From positions 59,222,855-59,286,854 of the forward strand of contig OX421967.1 of assembly GCA_949128115.1 (NCBI GenBank): 64,000 nucleotides of DNA, in the 5' to 3' direction. Below the pieces are notes generated by a model. It saw nothing but the letters and a program-made list of their open reading frames with translations. It did not search any database and was not told the DNA's origin. The position numbers and the translations under genes are program-made. How positions within the stretch are numbered: the stretch's first letter is position 1; every line of letters starts with the position of its first letter. Shown one piece after another: positions 35,041-45,500 of the stretch. This stretch comes from Anaspis maculata (Eukaryota; Arthropoda; Insecta; Coleoptera; Scraptiidae).

Positions 35041-36558
35041 ATGGCTGAACTATATCGGTGTCAACAATGTCCATATGAGTTTGAACTCAAGTTTCAACTG
35101 AAACACCACGTTCAAAGAGCCCATAAAAATGTTTATGCGGCAGAACTGTTCCATGCCATCGTAGAACCGGAGCAGTTCTCGTGCATTTGCTGCGAATTCA
35201 AGTGTTACCACAATTGGGACTTGTACGAACACTGCAAACACAATCATCACGGCAGGATCGACGACCACCACATTGAACAAAGCTCGTTTTGCAATGAAGA
35301 ATTCCATAAATTTCTATGTGATTGTTGCCTGTTCAGGTCCGATTCCGCATTGCTTCTGATAAAACACACGGACTCCCATCTTTTGACTGCGATACTTATT
35401 GCAACACCAACACACGCCAAAGCAGTTGACCTTGTTGAAGACTTGTCACGCACTAAATGTTCGAGCACAGTCAGGCAAAGAAGAGACTCGAAAGAGCACA
35501 TGTCAACTCATGCTTCCCATAAACAGATGAAATTCACTGAATGTGCAAAGTGTTCATATAAATGTAAACGAAAGAGCTATTTGAAAAAGCACATGTTGAA
35601 ACACGCTGCCGCTGAAGACATCGATTGGTTTGAATGTGATGAATGTTCATTTAAAACCAAGTATATTTCGGGTTTGAGAGGACACATGTTGAAACATGCT
35701 GCCGCTGAAAACATCATTTGGTTCCAATGTGCAAAGTGTTCATATAAATCCAATTCAAGGAGCATTTTGAAGAGGCACATGTTGACACATGCTACCGCTG
35801 AAGACATCGTTTGGTTTGAATGTGATGAATGTTTATTTAAAACCAAGCATAAGAAGAGTTTGAAAGAGCACATGTGGAAACATGCTGCCGCTGAAGACAT
35901 AGTCTGGTTTAAATGTGCAAAATGTGCATATAAATCCAAGCTAACAAGCAATTTAAAGAGGCATATGTTGAAACATGCTGCCGCCGAAGCGCGCGCTGGA
36001 AGCATCGTTTGGTTCCAATGTGAAAAGTGTTCATATAAATCCAAAGAAAAGTTCATGTTGAAGAGGCACATGTTGAAACATGCTGCCGCTGAAGACATCG
36101 TTTGGTTTGAATGTGCAAAATGTTCATATAAATCCAAGAGAAGGGACAATTTAAAGACGCACATGTTGAAACATGCTTCCGCTAAAGACATCATTTGGTT
36201 CCAATGTGCAAAGTGTTCATATAAATTCAAGGGAAAGGGCGATTTAAAAAAGCACATGTTAAAACATGCTGCCGCTGAAGACATCGTTTGGTTTGAATGT
36301 GCAAAATGTTCATATAAATCCAAGAGAAGGGACAATTTAAAGACGCACATGTTGAAACATGCTTCCGCTAAAGACATCGTTTGGTTCCAATGTGCAAAGT
36401 GTTCATATAAATTCAAGGGAAAGGGCAATTTGAAAAAGCACATGTTAAAACATGCTGCCGCTGAAGACATCGTTTGGTTTGAATGTGCAAAATGTTCATA
36501 TAAACCCAAGAGAAGGGACAATTTAAAGACGCACATGTTGAAACATGCTGCCTGTTAG
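35041..36558 (+). CDS. ZNF-C: C2H2 zinc-finger protein with 11 tandem 31-residue fingers
   Basis: A 506-codon frame counted from the ATG homologous to the other paralogues; the frame is open further upstream but without supporting homology. Three divergent N-terminal fingers are conserved except for the first, which reads CQQCPYEFELKFQLKHH. Eleven tandem fingers follow. Fingers 7-8 and 9-10 are nearly identical pairs, so a two-finger (186-bp) block has recently duplicated. Finger 5 has a four-residue longer linker (AAAEARAGSIVW). The last Cys and TAG are again the first six bases of the antisense LTR (36553). This copy is the most diverged of the LTR-bearing genes in its 5' flank. Function beyond likely DNA binding is unknown. 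Confidence 0.9.
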   Translation: MAELYRCQQCPYEFELKFQLKHHVQRAHKNVYAAELFHAIVEPEQFSCICCEFKCYHNWDLYEHCKHNHHGRIDDHHIEQSSFCNEEFHKFLCDCCLFRSDSALLLIKHTDSHLLTAILIATPTHAKAVDLVEDLSRTKCSSTVRQRRDSKEHMSTHASHKQMKFTECAKCSYKCKRKSYLKKHMLKHAAAEDIDWFECDECSFKTKYISGLRGHMLKHAAAENIIWFQCAKCSYKSNSRSILKRHMLTHATAEDIVWFECDECLFKTKHKKSLKEHMWKHAAAEDIVWFKCAKCAYKSKLTSNLKRHMLKHAAAEARAGSIVWFQCEKCSYKSKEKFMLKRHMLKHAAAEDIVWFECAKCSYKSKRRDNLKTHMLKHASAKDIIWFQCAKCSYKFKGKGDLKKHMLKHAAAEDIVWFECAKCSYKSKRRDNLKTHMLKHASAKDIVWFQCAKCSYKFKGKGNLKKHMLKHAAAEDIVWFECAKCSYKPKRRDNLKTHMLKHAAC

Positions 36559-36946
36559 CACCGCTATTATAATTGCATAAAAACACGTATTCCGCAGTGT
36601 CGATGATCGCTTTTCATTTCCATCTTGGTACACAGCTACCATGCAACGCAATATCCCATAGCCGAAGCCGACTGCCTGCTCCCGCTCTTTTTCTTCTCTC
36701 GTCCCGCGCCGGACGCCGTCCATCGATTTGGAGTTGGAGCTGATGCGGTCACCCAGGCCAGTATACCGGGTGGTACAGCAGAAGACGGTTACAGGGTGAA
36801 GCACGGTGGATTTGGCAGGAATACTTGTACTTTTTTCTCTCGTACTCGTACTCGTACACAGGAAAACTCGTACACGCTATTTAAGTATGTGGTTGACGTT
36901 GCGGTCTTTTGTCTTCTGTCAATTGTCAAGTCCAGGGCTGCTGACA
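36553..36946 (-). repeat. 3' LTR of gypsy M, copy beside ZNF-C
   Basis: It starts TGTTAGCA and ends TGCTGACA (one change from TGCTAACA). The polypurine tract follows at 36947-36965 as AGAAGGGAGCAGG on the minus strand. Confidence 0.88.
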
Positions 36947-39159
36947 CCTGCTCCCTTCTGAATTCAGGCGTCAGCCCGATAATCCTTGAGATGTGACGGA
37001 AGTCGTCGGTCTCTTGTCGACCGTCTCACGGCAATCGGCGGTGGCTAAATTTGCTCCGGTCACGAAACGTCGGCTGGGACATTGGCAACGTCGACGAGCT
37101 CCTCTGGAACTGGAACATCGGCAACGTCGACGAGCTCTTCTAGAACTGGAACATGGGAAACGTCGACGGGCTCTTCCGGGGCTGCTCGTGATTTGTGCGT
37201 GTCCGGTCTAGAGTCAGGAACCTTGAAAACCTCCAGTAGAACTCGAGGAGGCATTTCTTCGATCCGCGGTGTACGACGGCTAGCTGTCACGTCTTGACGT
37301 GCTAGGATTTGATTGGCATGCGCTCGAACAAGGCGGCGTCGCGCATCTTCCAAAAGTACGTTGTAAATTACTTTTCCAATCTTCTTCACTATGCGACCAG
37401 GAACCCATCGGAAATGGTTTTTCGAATACCTCTTGACGTAGACCGGATTTTGTGGGGAAAAACATTTTTCTCTGACACCATGTTTTCGGTTGAATTACTC
37501 GGCTTGCTTCATCCCAACTTCTTGATCTCGAGATGTTCTCGATGGCTTCACAAAAGGTCTGACAAAGTCTAGCTTTGTTCACGTTGTTCTACCAAACATC
37601 AGCTCTGCCGGTGAATTTCCTCCTGGAGCACTCCCAGCTGGCGTGGCTCTATTGCATCAGGAAAGTGTTGAGATGCTTCCCAAGTGTTTCTCCCTCACCC
37701 AGTTTCTTGATGGCGCGTTTGAACGTAGGTATCAACGAAGCGTTCTGCTTGTCCATTCGACTGGGGATGGTATGGTGGTGTGCGCAGGTGATTGATTCCG
37801 TCTAAGATACAGAAGTCTCTGAAGTTTTTCCGCAACGAACTGAGTTCCATTGTCCGAGACCAATAATTCTGTCCGAACGTAGCAAAAATTCCCTCCAACA
37901 TGTTGACAGTTTGCTGTGCAGTGATGCTGCGTGTTAAAAGAACTTCCGGCCATTTAGAGTACGCGTCCACCACAATCAGGTAATACTCGTTGTCGATCCG
38001 TCCCGCATAATCGATGTGGGCTCGTTGCTATGGCTTCTCAGGTACCGGCCATCACGGCTTTAGCGGTACTCCAACTGAAGTTTTAGCTGTTCCCATGCAT
38101 CTTGAACAGCTCTTGACGCAGGTCTCGATGTCCTTATCGATATTCGGCCAGTAGACGCTCGATCTTGCGAACGATTTCATCTGCTCTATCCCCTGATGAC
38201 CCTCATGCAATACTTGCAGAATTTTGGTGTGGAACTTCTTTGGGATAACCATTCCTTCCATGAATATAAGAGCATCTCGAAGGACGGAGAGTGAGTCTCT
38301 TCGCTGATGGAAAATCTTCGAGCACTCATCAGGAATTTTTCTTCTTGCATGTATTTGATTACATTTTGAAGGTGTTCGTATCTTCTTGTTTTCTCCTGAA
38401 TTTTCTCGAAGGTGATCGGCGTCCAATTTGGAGCTGACTCGACAACTTCTTCAACATCTTCTCCCAACTGTATCACTGCGAACACACAGTCTTCCTCTGG
38501 TCTGGGACAATCTGTCATAAGTCTTGACAGCATGTCGGCATGTCCAAACTGTTCAGTTCTGATGTATTCAACTTGAAACTGGTAAGCGAGCAAGGTCAAG
38601 GCCCATTTCTGCAATCTGCTTGCTGTATACACCGGTATTCCTTTTTTTGAACCAAATATTGCCAGTAGTGGTTTATGGTCTGTCTGCAAGGTGAATGCTT
38701 CCCCATAAATCATCTTGTGGAATTTTGTGACTCCAAAAATGATCGATAGGGCCTCTTTTTCGATTTGATTATAGTGACGTTCTGGAACTGTAAGCGTCCT
38801 TGAGACATGACTGATGGCTTTGATCCTCGCTTTGATCCTTCCGTCTGGGAAACGATGCATGATGCACGCGCCGATTCCATCTCGCGAAGCGTCCGCTGCC
38901 ACGATAATTTCCAGTTTGGGATTATAGTGCGTCAGTGCCAAATCTGATTGGAGAATGGTTTTGAATGTCTTGAAGGCTTTTTGGCATTGTGTCGACCAAT
39001 TCCAAGAAGCTTTTTTCTCCAATAGGCTGTCCAGAAGCTGTTGCGAAGATCGTGAATCTGAGGGATGAATTTGCCGTAGTAATTAATGGCTCCCAACAAT
39101 GTCGAAGTGTGGACAGATTGTGAGGTGGAGGTGGGCTGACGATTGATTTGATTTTAAGT
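36947..39159 (-). pseudogene. Gypsy M copy C: RNase H and integrase regions, 5' truncated
   Basis: Minus-strand order from the right: end of reverse transcriptase (39159-39030), RNase H (38990-38560; motifs VAADASRDGIGAC, EKEALSIIFGVTKF, TDHKPLL), integrase zinc-binding part (LHEGHQGIEQMK, CSRCMG, 38090-38220) and catalytic core ([26 protein letters not shown], 37970-37730), then a basic and V/P/E-rich C-terminus (37389-37000). Frames change several times, so it is not functional. The copy is cut at about 39159 within RT. Domain order PR-RT-RH-IN, seen with copy D, is Ty3/gypsy. Confidence 0.88.
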
Positions 39160-39445
39160 GAATAAAAATGTATTTTTTTCTTCGGTAGTCAAACTGAGCT
39201 TTCCCGGAGTTTGGGGCCGCGTCCTGACCCTCGTCGCAAGAGCCTACAGCATCCTCATGAACGATTCAACGATACGACTCAAAAATCACAATTTATGTTC
39301 ACGGTGACATTTCTAAATATTTGACGTTTATTGATTTGACGATTTGACACAACGCGCTTGTTTATGCAACCTAGGCGAGATAAAATCCCTAGAGGTCCCA
39401 ACCAACTGCAGCGCCTCCTGGTGGGAGCAAAATCGTCCATGCCTC

Positions 39446-40200
39446 CCATTGCAACTAAAGCGAATTCCAATAAAGGAATACACTATTTTCCTACTACAGT
39501 GCGCTTGCGACTTTGCGTTCGGTTGTCAAATGAGTAAGATTCCCGGCGCGTAATTGAATATTCGAACAGGTTGGTACAAATTCGACTAGTACCTACATAC
39601 TTACGCGAAAGTGATTGATAGCGATGTTAGGTACAAAACTTTCTTATGTATTTGATAGATTCACCCACCCATTAGCCCACCATTATATTACTATTTACAT
39701 TCGATATAATTCCAAAACGTAAAAACATAAGCGATGATTTTGCGAATGACTTTCTCTGCGATATGATATGAACACTTACAACACTCTTGAGATGAAAATG
39801 GAAGGATTGCACTACCCTGGGTACATCTGGTTGTCTCTAGCGGTAACTGCCAATTACCTAGCAAAATGCCAATATGTGCCGCTCCTAAAAAGTACAAAAT
39901 ATTGCCAATATTTTCTATTACGAGCTCCAACTTTGATTATTGTTTGACTTCTACCTGAATATTGATACGAACACTTGGAACAGCAGATGTGTGGACAATT
40001 TGTTTTCCAGTTGGCTTGTCAGGACGATTAGAGCATGAAATTACCATATAAGGTCCTTCTGCAGTGCAGGATTAATAAGGAAGCTGCTTTTCTAAGCAAA
40101 TCGCGTTCCGAAATGACATAACCTTAAAAATATATGCCAAAATTTCTGTTGTTTTGCCGTTAACTGTCGTCTGTCAGAATTTGTACTACCCTGCTGACGC
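39446..40200. repeat. Dispersed repeat family R, copy 4 (duplicated with 57583-58330)
   Basis: It is nearly colinear with 57583-58330, from TTGCAACTAAA through the AATTGAATATTCGAACAGG and GCGATATGATATGAACAC landmarks to GTACTACCCTGCTGACGC. The shared stretch continues into the ZNF upstream block, so the two loci arose by segmental duplication. Confidence 0.85.
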
Positions 40201-40478
40201 TTGCGCTAAGATGGCCTTATTACGAAAAGGATGTATTCTTGCTTTTGGAATGATCGAAATCGATGTCCCCTTTATGCACCGTCACAGTATTTTTCGATCC
40301 CTCGTTAGCTTTACCTTTGCTGCGCGCGCAGAATGGACGTATGTGGTGCGAAGCGAAGGTAGTAGGTAAGCAGCCGTTACAAAATGGTGCTGTTCAAACC
40401 TAAAAAGTAGTTTTACGTCTTAATTTGCACTTAAGAACATCAAATTCAGCTGACTACCTACCTCTACATATTATTTAG
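40201..40478 (+). promoter_or_regulatory. Upstream block and predicted first exon of ZNF-D
   Basis: Conserved with ZNF-A and ZNF-B and almost identical to 58327-58596. It contains CTGCGCGCGCAG at 40320-40331 and ends at TTATTTAG|GTGAGT. Confidence 0.6.
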
Positions 40479-40685
40479 GTGAGTACCTGAGTATCTACTT
40501 ACTTGTAATGGGTACCGTACCTATTTATAAGGTAGGGTAGGACTGCTGCTAGTCAGAACTGAATTTTATACCCATGTTAATGCAGTTGAGATACAATCAA
40601 ACTATGTAACATTAAACAGTAGGGTGTGTACTGAACTGTATTGTTGAGTAAATAGGTACCTACTTACTAATAATGGCTATTCCAG
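40479..40685 (+). other. Predicted 5' UTR intron of ZNF-D
   Basis: GTGAGT donor and CTATTCCAG acceptor, 207 bp, 10 bp before the ATG. Confidence 0.58.
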
Positions 40686-40695
40686 GTCGTCAGTC

Positions 40696-42198
40696 ATGGC
40701 TAAAATACATCGGTGTCAACAATGTTCATACGATTTTGACCACAAGTTTCAATTAAAACACCACGTTCAAAGAGCCCATGAAAATGTTTATGCGGCAGAA
40801 CTGTTCCATGCCATCGTAGAACCGGAGCAGTTTTCGTGCATTTGCTGCGAATTCAAGTGTTACTACAATTGGGACTTGTACGAGCACTGCAAACACAAAC
40901 ATCACAGCAGGATCGACGACCACCACATTGAACGAAGCTCGTTTTGCAATGAAGAATTCCATAAATTTCTATGTGATTGTTGCCTGTTCAGGTCCGATTC
41001 CGCATTGCTTCTGATGAAACACACGGATTCTCATCGTTTGGCTGCGTTACTTGCAACACGACCACACACCAATGCAGTTGACCTTGTTAAAGACTTGCCA
41101 CGCACTGAATGTTCGAGCACACTCAGGCAAAGAACAGATTCGAAAGAGCACATGTTAGCTCATGCTTCTCATAAAGAGATGAGATTGTTTCAATGTGCAA
41201 AATGTTCGTATAAATTCAAACGTAAGAGCCATTTAAAGATGCACATGTTGATACATTCTGCCGCTGAAGACATCGATTGGTTTGAATGTGCAAAGTGTTC
41301 GTATAAATCCAAACAAAAGAGCCATCTAAAGATGCACATGTTGAAACATGCTACCGCTGAGAACATCGTTCGGATTGAATGTGATGAATGTTCATTTAAA
41401 ACCAAGCATGAGAAGAGTTTGAAACGGCACATATTGAAACATGCTGCTGCCGAAGACATAGTTTGGTTTGAATGTGCAAAATGTTCATTTAAATCCAAGC
41501 ATAGGAGCAATTTAAAGAGGCACATGTTGAAACATGCTGTCGCTGAAGACATCGTTTGGTTCCAATGTGCAAAGTGTTCATATGAAACCAAAGAAAAGGG
41601 CAAATTAAAACAGCACATGTTGAAACATGCTGCCGCCGAAGACATCGTTTGGTTCCAATGTGCAAAGTGTTCATATAAATTCAAGGGAAAGGGCAATTTA
41701 AAAAAGCACATGTTGAAACATGCTCCCGCTGAAGACATCGTTTGGTTTGAATGTGCAAAATGTTCATATAAATCCACGCAAAGGGGCAATTTAAAGACGC
41801 ACATGTTGAAACATGCTGCCGCTGAAGACATCGTTTGGTTCGAATGTGCAAAATGTTCATATAAATCCAAGCGAAGGGGCGATTTAAAGACGCACATGTT
41901 GAAACATGCTGCCGCTGAAGACATCGTTTGGTTCGAATGTGCAAAATGTTCATATAAATCCAAGCGAAGGGGCCATTTAAACACGCACATGTTGAAACAT
42001 GCTGCCGCTGAAGACATCGTTTGGTTCCAATGTGCAAAGTGTTCATATAAATTCAAGGTAAAGGGCAATTTAAAAAAGCACATGTTGAAACATGCTGCCG
42101 CTGAAGACATCGTTTGGTTTGAATGTGCAAAATGTTCATATAAATCCAAGAGAAGGGACAATTTAAAGACGCACATGTTGAAACATGCTGCCTGTTAG
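40696..42198 (+). CDS. ZNF-D: C2H2 zinc-finger protein with 11 tandem 31-residue fingers
   Basis: An intact 500-codon frame starting MAKIHRCQQC. Three divergent N-terminal fingers are followed by eleven tandem fingers with the AAAEDIVWFE-type linker. Fingers 1-5 match those of ZNF-B; fingers 6-11 are a different assortment. Helix positions -1, 2, 3 and 6, the usual DNA-contact sites, read R/S/H/M, Q/S/H/M, H/K/S/R, H/S/N/R, E/G/K/Q, G/G/N/K, Q/G/N/T, R/G/D/T, R/G/H/T, V/G/N/K and R/D/N/T, while the scaffold is almost constant. The final Cys and TAG derive from the antisense LTR at 42193. DNA binding is likely; targets are unknown. Confidence 0.9.
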   Translation: MAKIHRCQQCSYDFDHKFQLKHHVQRAHENVYAAELFHAIVEPEQFSCICCEFKCYYNWDLYEHCKHKHHSRIDDHHIERSSFCNEEFHKFLCDCCLFRSDSALLLMKHTDSHRLAALLATRPHTNAVDLVKDLPRTECSSTLRQRTDSKEHMLAHASHKEMRLFQCAKCSYKFKRKSHLKMHMLIHSAAEDIDWFECAKCSYKSKQKSHLKMHMLKHATAENIVRIECDECSFKTKHEKSLKRHILKHAAAEDIVWFECAKCSFKSKHRSNLKRHMLKHAVAEDIVWFQCAKCSYETKEKGKLKQHMLKHAAAEDIVWFQCAKCSYKFKGKGNLKKHMLKHAPAEDIVWFECAKCSYKSTQRGNLKTHMLKHAAAEDIVWFECAKCSYKSKRRGDLKTHMLKHAAAEDIVWFECAKCSYKSKRRGHLNTHMLKHAAAEDIVWFQCAKCSYKFKVKGNLKKHMLKHAAAEDIVWFECAKCSYKSKRRDNLKTHMLKHAAC

Positions 42199-42586
42199 CA
42201 CCGCTATTATGATTACATAAAAACACGTATCCCGCAATGTCGATGATCGCTTTTCATTTCCTTCTTGGTACACAGCTACCATGCAACGCAATATCCCATA
42301 GCCCAAGCCGACTGCCTGCTCCCGCTTTCTTTCTTCTCTCCTTCCGCGCCGGACGCCACCCATCGGCTTGGAGTTGAAGCTGATGCGGTCACCAAGGCCA
42401 GTATACCGGGTGGTACAGCAGAAGACGGTTACAGGGTGAAGCACGGTGGATTTGGCAGGAATACTTGTACTTTTTTCTCTCGTACTCGTACTCGTACACA
42501 GGAAAACTCGTACACGCTATTTAAGTATGTGGTTGACGTTGCGGTCTTCTGTCTTCTGTCAGTTGTCAAGTCCAGGGCTGCTAACA
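42193..42586 (-). repeat. 3' LTR of gypsy M, copy beside ZNF-D
   Basis: TGTTAGCA to TGCTAACA, 394 bp, with the same polypurine tract next to it. It supplies the ZNF-D stop codon. Confidence 0.88.
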
Positions 42587-45500
42587 CCTGCTCCCTTCTG
42601 AATTCAGGCGTCAGCCTGATAATCCTTGAGATGTGACGGAAGCAACGTCGACGAGCTCTTCTAGAACTGGAACATGGGCAACGTAGACGGGCTCTTCCGG
42701 GGCTGCTCGTGATTTGAGCGTGTCCGGTCTAGGGTCAGGAACCTCGAAAACCTCCAGTAGAACTCGAGGAGGCATTTCTTCGATCCGCGGTGTACGACGG
42801 CTAGCTGTCACGTCTTGACGTGCTAGGATTTGATTGGCATGCGCTCGAACAAGGCGGCGTCGCGCATCTTCCAAAAGTACGTTGTAAATTACTTTCCCAA
42901 TCTTCTCCACTATGCGACACCAGGAACCCATCGGAAATGGTTTCTCGAATACCTCTTCACGTCGACCGGATTTTGTGAGGAAAAACATTTTTCTCTGACA
43001 CCATGTTTTCGGTTGAATTGCTCGGCTTGCTTCATCCCAACTTCTTCATCTCGAGATGTTCTCGATGGCTTCACAAAAGGTCTGACAAAGTCTAGCTTTG
43101 TTCGCGTTGTTCTACCAAACATCAGCTCTGCCGGTGAATTTCCTCCTGGAGCACTTCCAGTTGGCGTAGCTCTGTATTGCATCAGGAAAGTGTTGAGATG
43201 CTTCCCAAGTGTTTCTCCCTCACCCAGTTTCTTGATGGCGCGTTTGAACGTAGGTATCAACGAAGCGTTCTGCTTGTCCATTCGACTGGGGATGGTATGG
43301 TGGTGTGCGCAGATGGTTGATTCCGTTGAAGATACAGAAGTCTCTGAAGTTTTTCCGCAACGAACTGAGTTCCATTGTCCGAGACCAATAATTCTGGAAG
43401 TCCGAACGTAGCAAAAATTCGCTCCAACATGTTGACAGTTTGCTGTGCAGTGATGTTGCGTGTTGAAAGAACTTCCGGCCATTTAGAGTACGCGTCCACC
43501 ACAATCAGGTAATACTCGTTGTCGATCCGTCCCGCATAATCGATGTGGACTCGTTGCTATGGCTTCTCAGGTACCACCTATCACGGCTCTAGCGGTACTT
43601 CAACTGAAGTTTTAGATTGTTCCCATGCATCTTGAACAGCTCTTGACGCAGGTCTCGATGTCCTTTGTAACTGTTGCTGTTCCACCCTGTTGGTGTTACC
43701 CAAATTATTCCAATGGAAATGAATTAGCCGCGTGGGTTCGGCTGTGCCTGGTTGTTCTGCTTTCCCCTATCCGGCGGTTGCCCCACTCTCCCCTACCAAG
43801 CGGTGACAGCGCCGGCCATCAGTGTCACGGGTGACAGGTGACGGATCCAAAGTGAAGGCTGTCAACGAAAAGTAAACAACCCAAGTATTCGAGACAAATA
43901 ACGTTACTTTATTGAGTTAATTATTGCTTAAAACAGGGCCGGTACGTATACCATTGATGCGCGTTCACAAGGCGTGACGCCGGATCTCTTTGGCTTCTTT
44001 GTAGTTGGCACCAGACCGACGAGAGGCGTACCACCCGAGTTCGACGTGGGGTTCCGATGGGTGATGGGTATCAAACACGTGCCCGCCACAATAAAACCTG
44101 CAGAACGCGATCCAAAAAGTACCCGCACCCTTCGGAAGGTCTACCCGCCTACTACCCCTACCTGAGCTCAAGTACTGGTTCTTAACGGTTTCCTATCCTA
44201 CTGGAGTGGTTAATGTGCGTTTTCTGCACCGTGCACAAAGGGGAAAGCACGCTCTACAAGATCTTAATCGCTACGGTCAGTGGATGGTAAAAATGAAACG
44301 ACCTCACGCCAAATCCGAGCAGTCGCAACGTCCTGGGGGAATGATGGTGGCCGCCGAGGTGGATCGAGTTGGGTGCTTGTGTGGCCGCTGGGCGTCGAGC
44401 CGGTGGACGTCGTGCCAAACGAGTGGCGTAGGGGCGCAGTCCTGGGAGAAGTACACGGCTCCACTGGGCACGCTCTAGCCCCCGAAAAGGTCTCAACAGC
44501 CCTCGGGAGTCCGGTACTGACAGAAATGATGCCGATGGCACCGTACCACAAAATGTCAACGCACCGGACTATTTCCGCCTTCTTCCAAGGAGCCAAGGAA
44601 CTGGATGATGTCAGTGGGTGGCGTTTGGGCCCGGGATTAGCACCTGAGTTGGACAGAATAGAACTTCACGGCTCCGCGCTGGAGGACATCAGTCGGAGAA
44701 ACACCTTACCTCGACTTCGCCGTGGACAATGCTCCAAAAATGCACAACATGCACCAGCCTGCACTGCTGGATTTTTCCAAAAGAAATCCACTCTTTCAAG
44801 TCGAGGTGACCGGTATAACAATAAATCGTCTTTTTCTTTTTCGACAGTCAGATCTCTCATCTCCCAGACGTCTGGAGCCGCAAAAACAACCCATCTCGTC
44901 CAAATGCGCCAACCGATAACGCGCCAATATTTGAAATTGTGATCACAGCCCCACATCCGAAATTGTGCCCGTAACACCTTCTCGATATTCGGCCAGTAGA
45001 CGCTCGATCTTGCGAACGATTTCATCTGCTCTATCCCCTGATGACCCTCATGCAATACTTGCAGAATTTTGGTGTGGAACTTCTTTGGGATTACCATTCC
45101 TTCCATGAATAAGAGAGCATCTCGAAGGACGGAGAGTGAGTCTCTTCGCTGATGGAAAACCTTCAAGCACTCATCAGGAATTTTTATTCTTGCATGTATT
45201 TGATTACATTTTGAAGGTGTTCGTATCTTCTTGTTTTCTCCTGAATTTTCTCGAAGGTGATCGGCGTCCAACTTGGAGCTGACTCGACAATTTCTTCAAC
45301 ATCTTCTCCCATCAACTGTATCACTGCGATCACATAGTCTTCCTCTGGTCTAGGACAATCTGTCATGTCGAAGTGTGGACAGATTGTGAGGTGGAGGTGG
45401 GCTGACGATTGATTTGATTTTATCAGGATCCAGCCGCAGTTCACTCTCATCCAGAATATTTCCTAGATACCGGATTTCTGACATCGCAAACTTGCACTTG

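Noticed and set aside
30025..42176. Long minus-strand frames (232-328 codons) over the ZNF arrays
   Set aside because: They are exact antisense shadows of the 93-bp finger units, which lack stops in that frame. No start or codon evidence supports them, although antisense RNA is noted as a finding.
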